A stretch of DNA of 64,000 bases from Halalkalibaculum roseum (GTDB taxonomy: Bacteria > Bacteroidota > Rhodothermia > Balneolales > Balneolaceae). Position numbers and translations under genes: made by a program. The notes beneath the pieces were generated by a model. The model saw nothing but the letters and a program-made list of their open reading frames with translations. It searched no databases and was not told where the DNA came from. The stretch covers positions 293,250-357,249 of the forward strand of contig NZ_JAALLT010000001.1 of assembly GCF_011059145.1 (NCBI RefSeq). The letters run 5' to 3'. Numbering within the stretch: the first letter of the stretch is position 1; every line of letters begins with the position of its first letter. Shown in pieces: positions 45,508-55,249 of the stretch.

Positions 45508-46856
45508 TCCCGGATCAATCCTCTCGGGTAGGCAATGACACTTTCGTGCCCGTTCTCACCTACCGATGAAACACCAAAGAGGTAGTTGTCAATGACGATG
45601 CCTTCCAGGGTAAATTCGCTGACATCACCCACAAATTTTGCGTTTTCCCACAATGCTGCTGAAGTGGGTCTCCAGTATACTTTATAACCCTTGATGGAAT
45701 TGTCTTCAGGCTTGTCCCAGCGCAGGGTGGTAGAAGGTTGCACAGCTCCACCTATCTCAACGTTTCCGGGCTTAGGGGGTGCTTTGGCTATGGAAGCCAG
45801 TGCCACTGCATTTACGGCAGTCATTTTCCGGGCATAGTCGAAATCAACACCTTCGATGACATCGCCATATTCTATGCCGTTTTCCACCCTGATATCCTGA
45901 TGCTGTCGCGTGTAGTTTTCATGAGCCTCCATAATGCGAATCCCAGCAAAACCTGCTTCGTTAAAGGGTCTATGGTGCCCACCTCTTCCAAACCGGTCAA
46001 GCCGGTAAATGAGCATGGGATCCATTTCAGGCAGGTAGGTGCGGGTGGTTTCATAGACATAGCGGGCCAGCTGACGGGAGATACCGTCATTTTCGCCACC
46101 GTAAAAACGTTTCATCTGCAGCCGGCGCTGACTGGCTTGAGCGGAGTAGGGCTCCGAAAAAATTCTGAATTCCCTGTTGTCAATTACCCCGTCAACACCT
46201 TCAATATTTCCTATCATATCATTATTTAGGACACCGATAATATTCCATCCTTCTTCGGTTGCTTTTTCGGCCATAAAGCGTCCCCCGTAGAGCCCCTGTT
46301 CTTCTCCGGAGAGGCCTGCGAAGATGATGCTGTTTTCAAATTCATAATTGGATAGCACACGTGCTGCTTCGATGGTGCCTGCCATACCCGATGCATTATC
46401 ATTGGCTCCGGGAGCATCTATGGTATTGTTCCTGACATCGGAAGCCCGGCTGTCGATGTCCCCGCTCATAATGATATAATGGTTGGGATTTGTTTTCCCT
46501 TTTAGAACGGCGTAGACATTTACTACCCAGGTATCTTCGTAGATTCGGCTGTCGGGATCACCTTCTACCAGTGTGCGTTGTTCCCTGACTTCCAGGCATC
46601 CGCCGCAGGCCTGACTGATCTTTTCAAATTCACTTTTAATCCAGCGACGGGCGGCTCCGATGCCGCGGGTATTGGAAACGGTATCCGACATGGTGTGTCG
46701 GGTGCCGAAACCTGCCAGTGTTCGAATATCGGATTCAATCCGGTCGGCACTGACAGCTTCAATGATATTATACATTTCAGGATCTATGTTTAGATCCTGA
46801 GCTTTTGCTGAATAAGAAATTAGAAATATCAGTAGAAGAGAGAAATAGCGATTCAT
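45504..46856 (-). CDS. Exported M28-family peptidase with fibronectin-III-like C-terminus, altered zinc site
   Basis: 450 residues from an ATG at 46856, which begins a clear signal peptide (to YSAKAQ); a longer frame to 46934 is unsupported. The M28 core spans about 40-350: APGANDNASGMAGT and GLSGEEQGLYGG (E185/E186) are normal. The strand before them reads YIIMSGDIDSRASD, with D133 where M28 enzymes have the first zinc His (GHxD). A fibronectin-III-like domain (PSTTLRWDKPEDNSIKGYKV) ends the protein. It is periplasmic or secreted. Activity with Asp as a ligand is uncertain. Confidence 0.82.
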   Translation of the reverse strand: MNRYFSLLLIFLISYSAKAQDLNIDPEMYNIIEAVSADRIESDIRTLAGFGTRHTMSDTVSNTRGIGAARRWIKSEFEKISQACGGCLEVREQRTLVEGDPDSRIYEDTWVVNVYAVLKGKTNPNHYIIMSGDIDSRASDVRNNTIDAPGANDNASGMAGTIEAARVLSNYEFENSIIFAGLSGEEQGLYGGRFMAEKATEEGWNIIGVLNNDMIGNIEGVDGVIDNREFRIFSEPYSAQASQRRLQMKRFYGGENDGISRQLARYVYETTRTYLPEMDPMLIYRLDRFGRGGHHRPFNEAGFAGIRIMEAHENYTRQHQDIRVENGIEYGDVIEGVDFDYARKMTAVNAVALASIAKAPPKPGNVEIGGAVQPSTTLRWDKPEDNSIKGYKVYWRPTSAALWENAKFVGDVSEFTLEGIVIDNYLFGVSSVGENGHESVIAYPRGLIRD

Positions 46857-47342
46857 GTTATTTCGAATGATGTAAGTTAAACTGATCGATTTTTGCCCTA
46901 AAGAGGTAGAATTCAAAGCATATAAACTAACCAAAGCGTTCTGCTATGTGAATCGATTTGACAATTTATTACGAATAAAATCAGGTGGGTTCGTGACGCG
47001 GAACGTCGGGTTTTGCATCCACCTTGGAGCGATGGATGAGTGAGGAAGGTTTGTTCGGCGCTGGGCAATGATAAGGTTTTAAACTCCCTCCGCTGTTCTG
47101 CTGCGGAGGGAAGAATCGTAGTAAATGTTAGGTTACTGATAACAGGAAGTCACTGACCCAACAGCAAAAAGATATTAAGTCTCAATTTCTGCTCCTGCTT
47201 TCGCGTTTGACGTTTCAAACCCGGTGTCCCATCCCTGCTATACGTCTTTTAACAAATGAAACTGGTAATTTTGTAATATTGAATTTATAATCACGTTCTA
47301 TCGGAAACTAATTAGTACATTAAATACCGGCTTTTCTACAAC
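46857..47342. other. intergenic region with several palindromes
   Basis: About 490 bases between two divergent genes, with no supported coding frame. TCCCTCCGC (47085-47093) pairs with GCGGAGGGA (47103-47111) in a strong 9-base stem; GTTTGACGTTTCAAAC lies near 47206; a third weaker pairing brackets GACG..CGTC near 46997. No T-run follows any of these. The region must contain both promoters; I could not place them. Confidence 0.45.
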
Positions 47343-48068
47343 GTGTTGCACTCAAGTATTAAAGACTCATCGATTATTACTCTTCTTGTCGTTTCAGTTA
47401 CATTTCTCTTTTTGCTGATGACCGGATGTAAGGGCACCGAGACTACAACTTCAAATTCTTCATCGGATACGGAATCCACTGCTCCCGCTTCAACAACAGA
47501 CAAATCAGAGCTGGAGGAATTGTACTTTGCTCGCCTTGACAGCGCAAAAATGTCGTTTACCCAGGCCGACGTGAAATTCATGATTGGAATGATTGCCCAT
47601 CACGCACAAGCTCTGGTGATGTCGCGCCTGGCCCCGGAAAATGGTGCCAGTGCCAGCGTGCAGCGCCTTGCATCGCGTATTATCAATGCACAAAAAGATG
47701 AGATTGCCACCATGCAGCAGTGGCTTAAGGATAGAAACCAACCCGTACCTCAATTTGAGATTGAAGGTTTGAATCTTATGGTTGAGATTTCCGGCGAGCC
47801 GTATACCATGTACAAAAAAATGAACGGCGTACTTTCAGATGAGCAGCTGCGTGAATTGGGTGAAGCCAAAGGAAAAGAATTTGACCGCCTTTTTTTAAAA
47901 TATATGATTGAACATCACTCCGGAGCGGTTCAGATGGTCACCAAACTTTTCGGTACCGATGGTGCCGCACAGGATGAGCAGGCCTTTCGCCTTGCTTCCG
48001 ATATCCAGGTGGATCAAAGAACGGAGATAGAACGCATGCGTATGATGTTGAATCAGCTATCCGATTAA
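47343..48068 (+). CDS. DUF305-domain lipoprotein
   Basis: 241 residues with a GTG start and a lipoprotein signal ending LMTGC (C29). A Ser/Thr-rich linker precedes the DUF305 ferritin-like domain, whose two internal halves each carry a His pair: MIGMIAHHAQAL (H86, H87) and MIEHHSGAVQM (H191, H192). DUF305 proteins include the copper-binding CopM of cyanobacteria, so a metal-handling role is plausible. A 59-base gap separates it from the propeller gene. Confidence 0.85.
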   Translation: MLHSSIKDSSIITLLVVSVTFLFLLMTGCKGTETTTSNSSSDTESTAPASTTDKSELEELYFARLDSAKMSFTQADVKFMIGMIAHHAQALVMSRLAPENGASASVQRLASRIINAQKDEIATMQQWLKDRNQPVPQFEIEGLNLMVEISGEPYTMYKKMNGVLSDEQLRELGEAKGKEFDRLFLKYMIEHHSGAVQMVTKLFGTDGAAQDEQAFRLASDIQVDQRTEIERMRMMLNQLSD

Positions 48069-48127
48069 ATTTCTTCTCTATCTGTATTCAGATAATTAAA
48101 TACTACCTATAAAATCATAACATAACT

Positions 48128-50194
48128 ATGAACTACGATTACAAAAGTAAGAAGCCCGGATCCGGCTATCGCGGTATGGGTATGCGCTATCTCTGGTTGT
48201 TATTAACTGTTTTTGTATTTGGCTCCTATGCCTGCGCACCCTCCGGAACTATGGAAGAATCAGCTTCCAACAGTACTGAGACGGGTGTTACGGTAACTCC
48301 TCCAAGCAATATTAAACCCATTACCGAAGCCGAGCCCCCGAGCCCAGATCCACGTGTTGGATTAAAAGCAGGTGTGTTCGATGCCGAAGATGCGATTTGG
48401 AATCTTGAAATGGTTTCTCAAACACCCCCGCCCGAGGATTTTATCGGGGTTACGAACTCCGATCTTGCTTTTAAAGATAACTATGCCATTCAGGGTAACT
48501 ACAACGGATTTATGGTTTGGGATATTTCCAATCCTGCTTCCCCTGAACTGGTGGTAGATTTTCTATGTCCGGCTTCACAGAGTGATGTGTCGGTATACGG
48601 AGACCTGCTTTTTGTTTCCGGTGAGGGTCTGGGCGGACGCCTGGATTGCGGTACCCAAGGGGTTGATAAAACCGTCAGCGATGAACGATTACGAGGAATT
48701 CGCATATTTGATATCAGTGACATAAAGGAACCCAAATATGTATCAAACGTTCAAACCTGCCGGGGTTCACACACACACTCGGTTCTGGATGATCCCGAGG
48801 ATGATGAGAATGTATACGTTTATGTTTCCGGTTCCGCTCCGGTACGACCCGAAGAAGAGCTTCCCGGATGCAGCAGTGCCATGCCGGATGAAGACCCGAA
48901 TTCAGCACTATTCCGAATTGAAGTCATAAAAGTACCTCTGGCCAATCCGGAACAGGCGGAAATTGTAAATTCACCTCGAATTTTTGAAAACCTCACGGAG
49001 GCTCCGCGCCATGGCATGTCACCTGCTGATATCGCCAAACTGAAGAAGGCGGAAGAGGAAGGTGCTTTCATCGCCGAATTCTGGGGACGTAAGCGAGTTA
49101 TTTCTGACCGTTTTATCAAGCCGATGCTACAGCAGATGGTGGAAGAACGAGGGGGAACCGGTGAACCTACGGCAGCCGACAGCGCCAAGCTGCGTAAGGA
49201 GTTGCCACAAATGCTTGCCGAGCGATTCGGAGGCGACGATGATGATGAGCCGGAAGAGAACAGAGGTCCCAATCAATGTCATGATATCACACTCTATCCT
49301 GCGATAGGGTTGGCAGGCGGTGCCTGTGAAGGATACGGACTGTTGTTGGATATCGAAGATCCAGCTAATCCAAAGCGTGTGGATGCTGTGGCCGATTCAA
49401 ATTTTGCCTACTGGCACTCAGCTACCTTTAACAACGAAGGCGATAAGGTGCTGTTTACTGATGAATGGGGCGGCGGCGGCCAGCCGAAGTGCAGGGAAGA
49501 TGACCCGATGGAATGGGGAGCGAATGCCATCTTCACCATCAGTGAGAACAATGAGATGAACTTCCAGAGTTATTACAAGATGCCTGCGCCGCAAACCGCC
49601 CAGGAAAATTGTGTCGCCCATAACGGATCACTTATCCCAATTCCCGATCGTGATGTAATGGTGCAATCGTGGTACCAGGGAGGTATCTCCATCTTTGACT
49701 GGACTAATCCCGAGAACCCCGTTGAAATTGCTTTTCATGATCGCGGGCCGGTTGATTCCACCCGCATGCGAATGGGAGGAAGCTGGTCGGTTTACTGGTA
49801 TAACGGAGCTATTGTAAACTCAGAAATAGCTCGTGGCTTAGACATCTTCAAGCTGAAGCCAAGCCCATACCTTACTGAAAATGAGATTGAAGCAGCCAAT
49901 ACGGTAACCTTCGATCAGCTTAACCCGCAGGGGCAGCCTAAGTTCGAATGGCCTGCTACCTTTGCACTTGCCCGAGCGTATGTTGACCAGTTAGAGAGAG
50001 GCCAGGGACTTTCCGAAGAGCGCATCTCTTCGACCCGCATGGTCCTTGCACGGGCGGAGCAGGCTTCCGGCACGCAACGCAGTACGCTGCTCAACACGCT
50101 GGCTGAAGATATGGAAGATGAAGCTTCGAGCTCCGATCATTCGGAAAAAATCGGCAAGCTGGCCGATACCGTACGAAGTCTGGCTTCTGATTAA
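48128..50194 (+). CDS. LVIVD-type beta-propeller protein with histidine-rich blade motifs
   Basis: 688 residues. A lipoprotein-like leader (YACAPSGT) is followed by LVIVD repeats: ISNPASPELVVDF, ISDIKEPKYVSNV, IEDPANPKRVDAV, WTNPENPVEIAF. Four His motifs recur near blade starts: C211-RGSHTH (H215/H217), C384-H385, YWH (H430) and C495-VAH (H498). An acidic helical insertion of about 90 residues (about 288-380) interrupts the propeller. A helical tail (about 600-688) rich in Ala, Arg and Glu follows. Methanethiol oxidase (SBP56), a copper beta-propeller, is a distant analogue, but I cannot claim homology. It is cotranscribed with DUF305 and ended by the terminator at 50235. Confidence 0.75.
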   Translation: MNYDYKSKKPGSGYRGMGMRYLWLLLTVFVFGSYACAPSGTMEESASNSTETGVTVTPPSNIKPITEAEPPSPDPRVGLKAGVFDAEDAIWNLEMVSQTPPPEDFIGVTNSDLAFKDNYAIQGNYNGFMVWDISNPASPELVVDFLCPASQSDVSVYGDLLFVSGEGLGGRLDCGTQGVDKTVSDERLRGIRIFDISDIKEPKYVSNVQTCRGSHTHSVLDDPEDDENVYVYVSGSAPVRPEEELPGCSSAMPDEDPNSALFRIEVIKVPLANPEQAEIVNSPRIFENLTEAPRHGMSPADIAKLKKAEEEGAFIAEFWGRKRVISDRFIKPMLQQMVEERGGTGEPTAADSAKLRKELPQMLAERFGGDDDDEPEENRGPNQCHDITLYPAIGLAGGACEGYGLLLDIEDPANPKRVDAVADSNFAYWHSATFNNEGDKVLFTDEWGGGGQPKCREDDPMEWGANAIFTISENNEMNFQSYYKMPAPQTAQENCVAHNGSLIPIPDRDVMVQSWYQGGISIFDWTNPENPVEIAFHDRGPVDSTRMRMGGSWSVYWYNGAIVNSEIARGLDIFKLKPSPYLTENEIEAANTVTFDQLNPQGQPKFEWPATFALARAYVDQLERGQGLSEERISSTRMVLARAEQASGTQRSTLLNTLAEDMEDEASSSDHSEKIGKLADTVRSLASD

Positions 50195-50234
50195 AAGCCA
50201 TCTTTTATTAGGATAATATATTATTCAGTCATTC

Positions 50235-50271
50235 AAATCCGCGAAGTTCTCACAACTTCGCGGATTTTTTT
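50235..50271 (+). terminator. Strong terminator after the propeller gene
   Basis: AAATCCGCGAAGTT (50235-50248) pairs perfectly with AACTTCGCGGATTT (50254-50267), loop CTCAC, ending in a T-run. It separates the DUF305/propeller pair from the next run. Confidence 0.92.
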
Positions 50272-50360
50272 ATAACTGCCCTAATATTAAATTTTTAGTC
50301 CCTATTGTTGCAGATTTAAAATAGTGATAATATTTACTGTTCCGTGTTGCGGAAGCGTGG

Positions 50361-50378
50361 GCAAGTCCGATGACTTGC
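50361..50378. repeat. small hairpin before the PD40 gene
   Basis: GCAAGTC (50361-50367) pairs with GACTTGC (50372-50378), loop CGAT. It lies 20 bases before the PD40 start codon and might affect translation or be a REP fragment. Confidence 0.35.
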
Positions 50379-50397
50379 AGGTTCTAATGTCGGATAG

Positions 50398-51606
50398 ATG
50401 AAAACAAAATCCGGCCATAAGTTCGGGCCATTAAGAAAAGTTTATCTGTTTATAATTTTAGCTGCGGGTATACTACTTTTCACGGGGTGCAAAGACAACG
50501 TTTCTAACCCTGATCCTCAAGGTAGTGATGTCGTTCGTGTAGAAATCCTAACCGGAAAAACGGAGCTCTGGATTGAAGATACACTACAAGTGCGAGCCAG
50601 ACTCTATACAGAGTCAGGAGACAGTGTAACCGGCCGCACCATCGGTTGGTACACCGATAAACCCGAGATCCTAGAAGTCACTTCTCAAGGAATATTACGA
50701 GCTCTAAACAGCGGTGAGGCTAAGGTTACAGCTACCTATCAAAACCTATCCTCAAGTATTACTATCGAAGTCTACCGCTACGATTTGCTATTTGAAAGTG
50801 TATCAGGTGAGAGCAATCAGCCTTCTATTTACCGCTTAGCCTTGAATGACGAATCTGCCGTCCCGGTTCAGCTGCTGGGTCTGGAACCCTTTTCCTACGA
50901 ACCGGCCATGTCTAGTGACGGCACCCGTATGGTTTATTCAGTATTTGACAGTGAGACGTATAATGTGGATCTGTACCTCTATAATTTTCAGGAGGAGACC
51001 GGTACCCGGCTCACTTTTTCACCGGAAATCGATGATATGGCAAGCTGGAGTCCCGATCATACACAACTTGTATTCCGCAGAGAACTTAGCAGGGGAGGTG
51101 ATATCATGATCTACCGGTTTGAGGATCAGTCCGTTACAAACCTGACGGATTTTCCGGATGTATATATTGAAGATCGGCAACCGGCCTGGTCACCGGACGG
51201 GTCACAAATAGTGTACAGTAGCAACGAAAGCGGTCGCATGAATATTTATCTCATAAAGCCGGATGGAAGCGATAAACGGCAACTACGTTTTACGGAAATG
51301 TATGATACCGAAGCTGCCTGGTCACCAGACGGTAAAATAATCATCTATAGAACCAACTATGCGGGAGGTTTTGATTTTACGCTCTATCACACAGAAACAG
51401 AAGTCTTCGAAAGACTAGAGATTCAGGGTTATGAATTTATGCCTGTGTGGAGCCCCGATGGCCGATGGATTGCCTTTGTGTGGCGTGCCGAATTGCAAGA
51501 CCGGCCTGAAATTTATCTTATGCGTCCGGATGGAACCGAGATGAGACGCATTACCAAAGAAGGGTGGAATGGAGGTCAAAATCCGGCCTTTCTACGTGTC
51601 AAATAA
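50398..51606 (+). CDS. PD40 (TolB-like) beta-propeller lipoprotein with an Ig-like domain
   Basis: 402 residues. The lipoprotein signal ends at LLFTGC (C31). A BIG2-like Ig domain (about 36-125; VRARLYTESGDSVTGRTIG) is followed by a PD40/TolB propeller of about six units, each with a W-S-P-D-G/H turn (AWSPDGSQIVYSSNES, AAWSPDGKIIIYRT). Such proteins usually bind other proteins at the outer membrane. It is the first gene of a five-gene run; the next gene starts 29 bases after it. Confidence 0.85.
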   Translation: MKTKSGHKFGPLRKVYLFIILAAGILLFTGCKDNVSNPDPQGSDVVRVEILTGKTELWIEDTLQVRARLYTESGDSVTGRTIGWYTDKPEILEVTSQGILRALNSGEAKVTATYQNLSSSITIEVYRYDLLFESVSGESNQPSIYRLALNDESAVPVQLLGLEPFSYEPAMSSDGTRMVYSVFDSETYNVDLYLYNFQEETGTRLTFSPEIDDMASWSPDHTQLVFRRELSRGGDIMIYRFEDQSVTNLTDFPDVYIEDRQPAWSPDGSQIVYSSNESGRMNIYLIKPDGSDKRQLRFTEMYDTEAAWSPDGKIIIYRTNYAGGFDFTLYHTETEVFERLEIQGYEFMPVWSPDGRWIAFVWRAELQDRPEIYLMRPDGTEMRRITKEGWNGGQNPAFLRVK

Positions 51607-51635
51607 CCCAACTATATCTTGCATGGTTTACACCG

Positions 51636-52517
51636 ATGAAAAATTATTTGAAACCGAATCTGAAAATACAATTGTTATCGTGCCTGATTTTTTCAGCGCT
51701 CATGCTTGCCGGCGGATCGGTGCATGCCCAAAATGCTTATCAATTAAAAAAGGATCACTTCTATAAAACATTTAAGAAAAAGCTACCCGGTGAGGAATCC
51801 CGCGTACTTCATTTCCCGGTGATGTTGGATGAGAAGATGAGAACCGAATTTTTCTATGAGGGACGAGAGGAGATCTTTGAGCCGTTGCGGGACAGTCTGA
51901 ATATTTTTTTGGATCGCCTGGAATGGACAACAGCTTCCGGGGCAAGTGTTGCTCACAAAGGCGCTCCCTATCTTTTTGTGGGGAGTTCCGAAGCGGAAAC
52001 GGCTCCTCCCGCAACGATGATGATGAGAAATGAAGAGGATATCTATCCGCCGATGGCTCTGTACCTGGAAAAACCTTCGAAGCAATGGAGGAATTCTATG
52101 AGGCAGTTGATGGCTGATAACGGGTCTGATTATGCCTTGCTGCTATGGGTCGGTCTTACGGAATACCCCAAAACCAACAAAGGAGTATTCAAGAAAAAGG
52201 TTGTTTTAGGAACCGACTACGAACACGAAATTAGGTTTCTATCTGCAGTCGATAAACCGGTGGAAGTTCTTCAGCTGACAGGTATACTGCTCGACAGAGA
52301 TGGAGAGGTGGTGAGAGCGGGTGCAGAAGGTTTCCTGCACGAAGATTCACCGTTTTGGCTCCAGGTATTAAATGCAGGATCCACAATTGATGATAAAAGC
52401 ATACGTACTCTTTTCACGGAGCAAGTCAGGGAAGATTTACCCGGACATCCCCCGGCATGGAAAGTGGCTGCTATCAATCTGCTGGAACAATTGACCCAGC
52501 GCTCAAGATACCAGTGA
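51636..52517 (+). CDS. exported protein of unknown function
   Basis: 293 residues with a signal peptide ending near SVHAQN. The mature part has alternating strands and helices with a conserved-looking segment SGASVAHKGAPYLFVGSS and VGLTEYPKTNKGVFKKKVVL. No domain is recognised. The start at 51636 is chosen because a longer frame from 51564 lacks a signal. It begins 29 bases after the PD40 gene, and the PP2C gene follows 16 bases later. Confidence 0.7.
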   Translation: MKNYLKPNLKIQLLSCLIFSALMLAGGSVHAQNAYQLKKDHFYKTFKKKLPGEESRVLHFPVMLDEKMRTEFFYEGREEIFEPLRDSLNIFLDRLEWTTASGASVAHKGAPYLFVGSSEAETAPPATMMMRNEEDIYPPMALYLEKPSKQWRNSMRQLMADNGSDYALLLWVGLTEYPKTNKGVFKKKVVLGTDYEHEIRFLSAVDKPVEVLQLTGILLDRDGEVVRAGAEGFLHEDSPFWLQVLNAGSTIDDKSIRTLFTEQVREDLPGHPPAWKVAAINLLEQLTQRSRYQ

Positions 52518-52533
52518 AAAGAGGCAACCTGCC

Positions 52534-53970
52534 GTGAGATCAATCTCTGTATCTGATAGCTATTACAGACTGATGCGATTATTGCCTGAGGGTATAAATC
52601 CTTTTACCCTGGAATTTTCCTCTCCCGGAACCGAAAAGCGTTTTAGGATCGATTACACAAACCGTTCCCTGCCTATTGTTCGAATAGCCATGATGGTAGG
52701 AGCTTTGCAGTATCTCTTGTTTTTTATTCTGGATTTGATGATTGAGCAGTTACCTGAGAGCGTCGGGATTGTTGACCTGTTAATCATCCGAACGGTTGTT
52801 TTCATGGTGATTGTGGCAATAACGGTTCTCAGTTTTCAGGACTTTTTTAAAAGATATTTTCAGTTTTTTGTGAGTCTTGTACCGATAACAGCAGGTATTG
52901 GAGTCGTGATAATGATCATGCTGGTGCAAAACAGCAGCGGTTACGATGAGTACTATGTCGGGGTTATGATCATCTTCTTCTATATACATGTACTGCTGCG
53001 TATGAGATTCATCTATGCCACCCTGGTCGGATGGTTTTTGATTTTGATGTATTTCCTTGCGCTTGATTTTAGTACTACTCCTCAGGGCCTGCTGCTGAAC
53101 AGCACTTTCTTTCTTATCAGTACCCAGCTTTGCGGTATGTTTGCCAGCTATTCTCTGGAATATTACGCCCGTCTTGTTTTTGTACAAAGCAGAGATCTGG
53201 AAGAGCGTAGGAAGCAGGTTAAGGTACAGTATGATTTTAAGGCGAATGAACTCAATAACCTTCGGGAGATCCAGCGTTCTTTATTGCCAAGTACTCCTCC
53301 CTGCTTCCCGGGATTCGAAATAGCAGCTTCATTAAAAACGACAACAGAGGTAGGCGGTGATTTTTATGATTTCTTTCTGAATAAATCAGGATCTCTCACA
53401 TTTTCTATAGGGGATGCTACCGGTCATGGGGCCAAAGCGGGAGTAATGGTAACAGCGATAAAGGTGCTATTTGTGAGTATGGCAAATACAAAGAGTCTTA
53501 CTTCATTTGTTTCCCAAGCTTCAAAAATCATTGCAAAAACAGGGTTGAAGAAGCTCTATATGTCACTAGCTGTAGGGCGTTTGAGTGTCAACAAGCTGGA
53601 TGTGGTGGGAGCCGGCATGCCTCCGGCATTGCTTTGGCGGGCATCTGAAAAAGTGATTGAGAAAATCAGTTTGAACGGTATGCCATTGGGATCACCTGCA
53701 GAATATCGGTATCACTTAACATCCGTTGAGCTACTACCGGGAGATGTTCTTTTTTTCATGAGCGACGGGCTGCCTGAATTATTTAATGAGCAAAGAGAGA
53801 TGTACGGCTATGAAAGCCCTCTACACTTGCTAAAACAATATGCCGGTCTAAGTGCAGCATCAATACTTGCAGCCGTAGAAAGAGAGATTCTGAATTTTAA
53901 AGGTGACGAACAGTTACATGATGATATTTCACTCATTGTCATAAAAAAATTAATGCCGGCATCTAACTAA
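52534..53970 (+). CDS. membrane-anchored PP2C (SpoIIE-type) phosphatase
   Basis: 478 residues with a GTG start. Six hydrophobic helices (about 45-220) form an uncharacterised sensor, then a coiled-coil (LEERRKQVKVQYDFKANELN), then a PP2C_2 domain with VGGDFYDFF, IGDATGHGAKAGV, FFMSDGLPELFN and DDISLIVIKK. It is a second member of the family also seen at 33021, but with a membrane input domain in place of GAFs. No STAS or HATPase gene is adjacent, so its phosphorylated partner is unknown. Confidence 0.85.
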   Translation: MRSISVSDSYYRLMRLLPEGINPFTLEFSSPGTEKRFRIDYTNRSLPIVRIAMMVGALQYLLFFILDLMIEQLPESVGIVDLLIIRTVVFMVIVAITVLSFQDFFKRYFQFFVSLVPITAGIGVVIMIMLVQNSSGYDEYYVGVMIIFFYIHVLLRMRFIYATLVGWFLILMYFLALDFSTTPQGLLLNSTFFLISTQLCGMFASYSLEYYARLVFVQSRDLEERRKQVKVQYDFKANELNNLREIQRSLLPSTPPCFPGFEIAASLKTTTEVGGDFYDFFLNKSGSLTFSIGDATGHGAKAGVMVTAIKVLFVSMANTKSLTSFVSQASKIIAKTGLKKLYMSLAVGRLSVNKLDVVGAGMPPALLWRASEKVIEKISLNGMPLGSPAEYRYHLTSVELLPGDVLFFMSDGLPELFNEQREMYGYESPLHLLKQYAGLSAASILAAVEREILNFKGDEQLHDDISLIVIKKLMPASN

Positions 53971-54033
53971 TTTATTCCTATGTCGTATAAGCTTTATAGT
54001 TAAAGTAAAAGAGTAAAGGGATCACTTCTAAAG

Positions 54034-55176
54034 ATGAAAAACAGTGTTTCATACCGGGTTTCAAGAGCAAATGTATCGGGTTTATGTGTACTGATTGCAG
54101 GACTTTTTCTATGCTTGCCGTTCAGGAGTCACAGTCAGCAGAGTGTAAGCGACAGTACGGATTATAGCAATGCGAATATTGTACTCCCTGCTATCAGCTC
54201 AAGTCCGGAGACCAGTCTGTTATTCGGCGGCGTAGCTATTCGTCAGTTTAAGCCGGGTGAAAGTCAGGATGATACCCGTTCATCCATGCTCATGTTTTCG
54301 GCAATTTATACGCTTAAAAATCAGGTCTCAATAGGATTGCAACCTTCGGTTTACCTGCCGGGTGAAAGCTGGCTGGTTGAAGGAATGTATAGCTTTACGT
54401 TTTTCCCGGATAGCTTCTGGGGAATAGGTCGCAATACCCTTGAAGAGGATGAAATGAAAGTAATTTCAAGGCAACTATTTCTGCAGCAAGGGGTGCTTAA
54501 GAAAGTTTACAACCATCTTTTTATGGGACCTCAATTCCGCTGGACCAGTACCTATGACATACGCTTTGAGGATATGGAAGGGGACATCATAGCAAATCCT
54601 TCAGTTACAGGAGCTGAAGGGTATCGAGGCCTTGGCATGGGTGTAATGCTGCGCCTGGATGATAGAAACAGGAGCACCACACCAACTTCTGGAGGCTTGT
54701 ACCAGATCTCCCTATTGCATAATCCTTCATTTATTAGTTCGGGAGCTACATACACTTCGTATCTGGCCGACGGAAGAAGATACATCGACGTGTCAGGCAA
54801 CGGACGCTCGGTGTTGGGTTTTCATGGTGTGATGCAGTCTCGAACAGGCAGCCCGCCCTTTATGGATATGGCAGCATTGGGAGGAGAGTCAATCATGAGA
54901 GGTTACTATGCAGGAAGATATAGAGATAACCATGCAGCGCAGTTTCAAACAGAGTTCAGACAGCATGTTATAGGCCGGTTCGGATTTACGCTATTTGCTG
55001 CAGCCGGCCAGGTCTGGCACTCATTTGATGATATGAACCTCGATCGAACCCTTTGGAGCGGTGGCGGAGGTTTGCGATTTAACTTAAACAAAAAGGATCC
55101 GATCAACATCAGGATGGATATGGCATTTGGGAGAAATATATCCGGGTTTTATTTCACCCTGGGAGAGGCTTTCTAG
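54034..55176 (+). CDS. Omp85-like outer-membrane beta-barrel, without POTRA domains
   Basis: 380 residues. The signal peptide ends near SHSQQ. The body aligns in pattern with the surface-antigen (D15/BamA/TamA) barrel: DDRNRSTTPTSGGLYQISL is the typical strand-loop segment, and LGGESIMRGYYAGRYRDN corresponds to the [VIL]RGY conserved loop. N-terminal POTRA repeats are missing, as in patatin-linked or stand-alone barrels. The role may be secretion or lipid handling. It is 63 bases after the PP2C gene. Confidence 0.75.
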   Translation: MKNSVSYRVSRANVSGLCVLIAGLFLCLPFRSHSQQSVSDSTDYSNANIVLPAISSSPETSLLFGGVAIRQFKPGESQDDTRSSMLMFSAIYTLKNQVSIGLQPSVYLPGESWLVEGMYSFTFFPDSFWGIGRNTLEEDEMKVISRQLFLQQGVLKKVYNHLFMGPQFRWTSTYDIRFEDMEGDIIANPSVTGAEGYRGLGMGVMLRLDDRNRSTTPTSGGLYQISLLHNPSFISSGATYTSYLADGRRYIDVSGNGRSVLGFHGVMQSRTGSPPFMDMAALGGESIMRGYYAGRYRDNHAAQFQTEFRQHVIGRFGFTLFAAAGQVWHSFDDMNLDRTLWSGGGGLRFNLNKKDPINIRMDMAFGRNISGFYFTLGEAF

Positions 55177-55249
55177 CAATCGTTGGTATCCTGCCTAAAA
55201 CAACCAGTTACGTAAACAGATCTAGCTATGCAGTTAGAGAGAACAGGCA

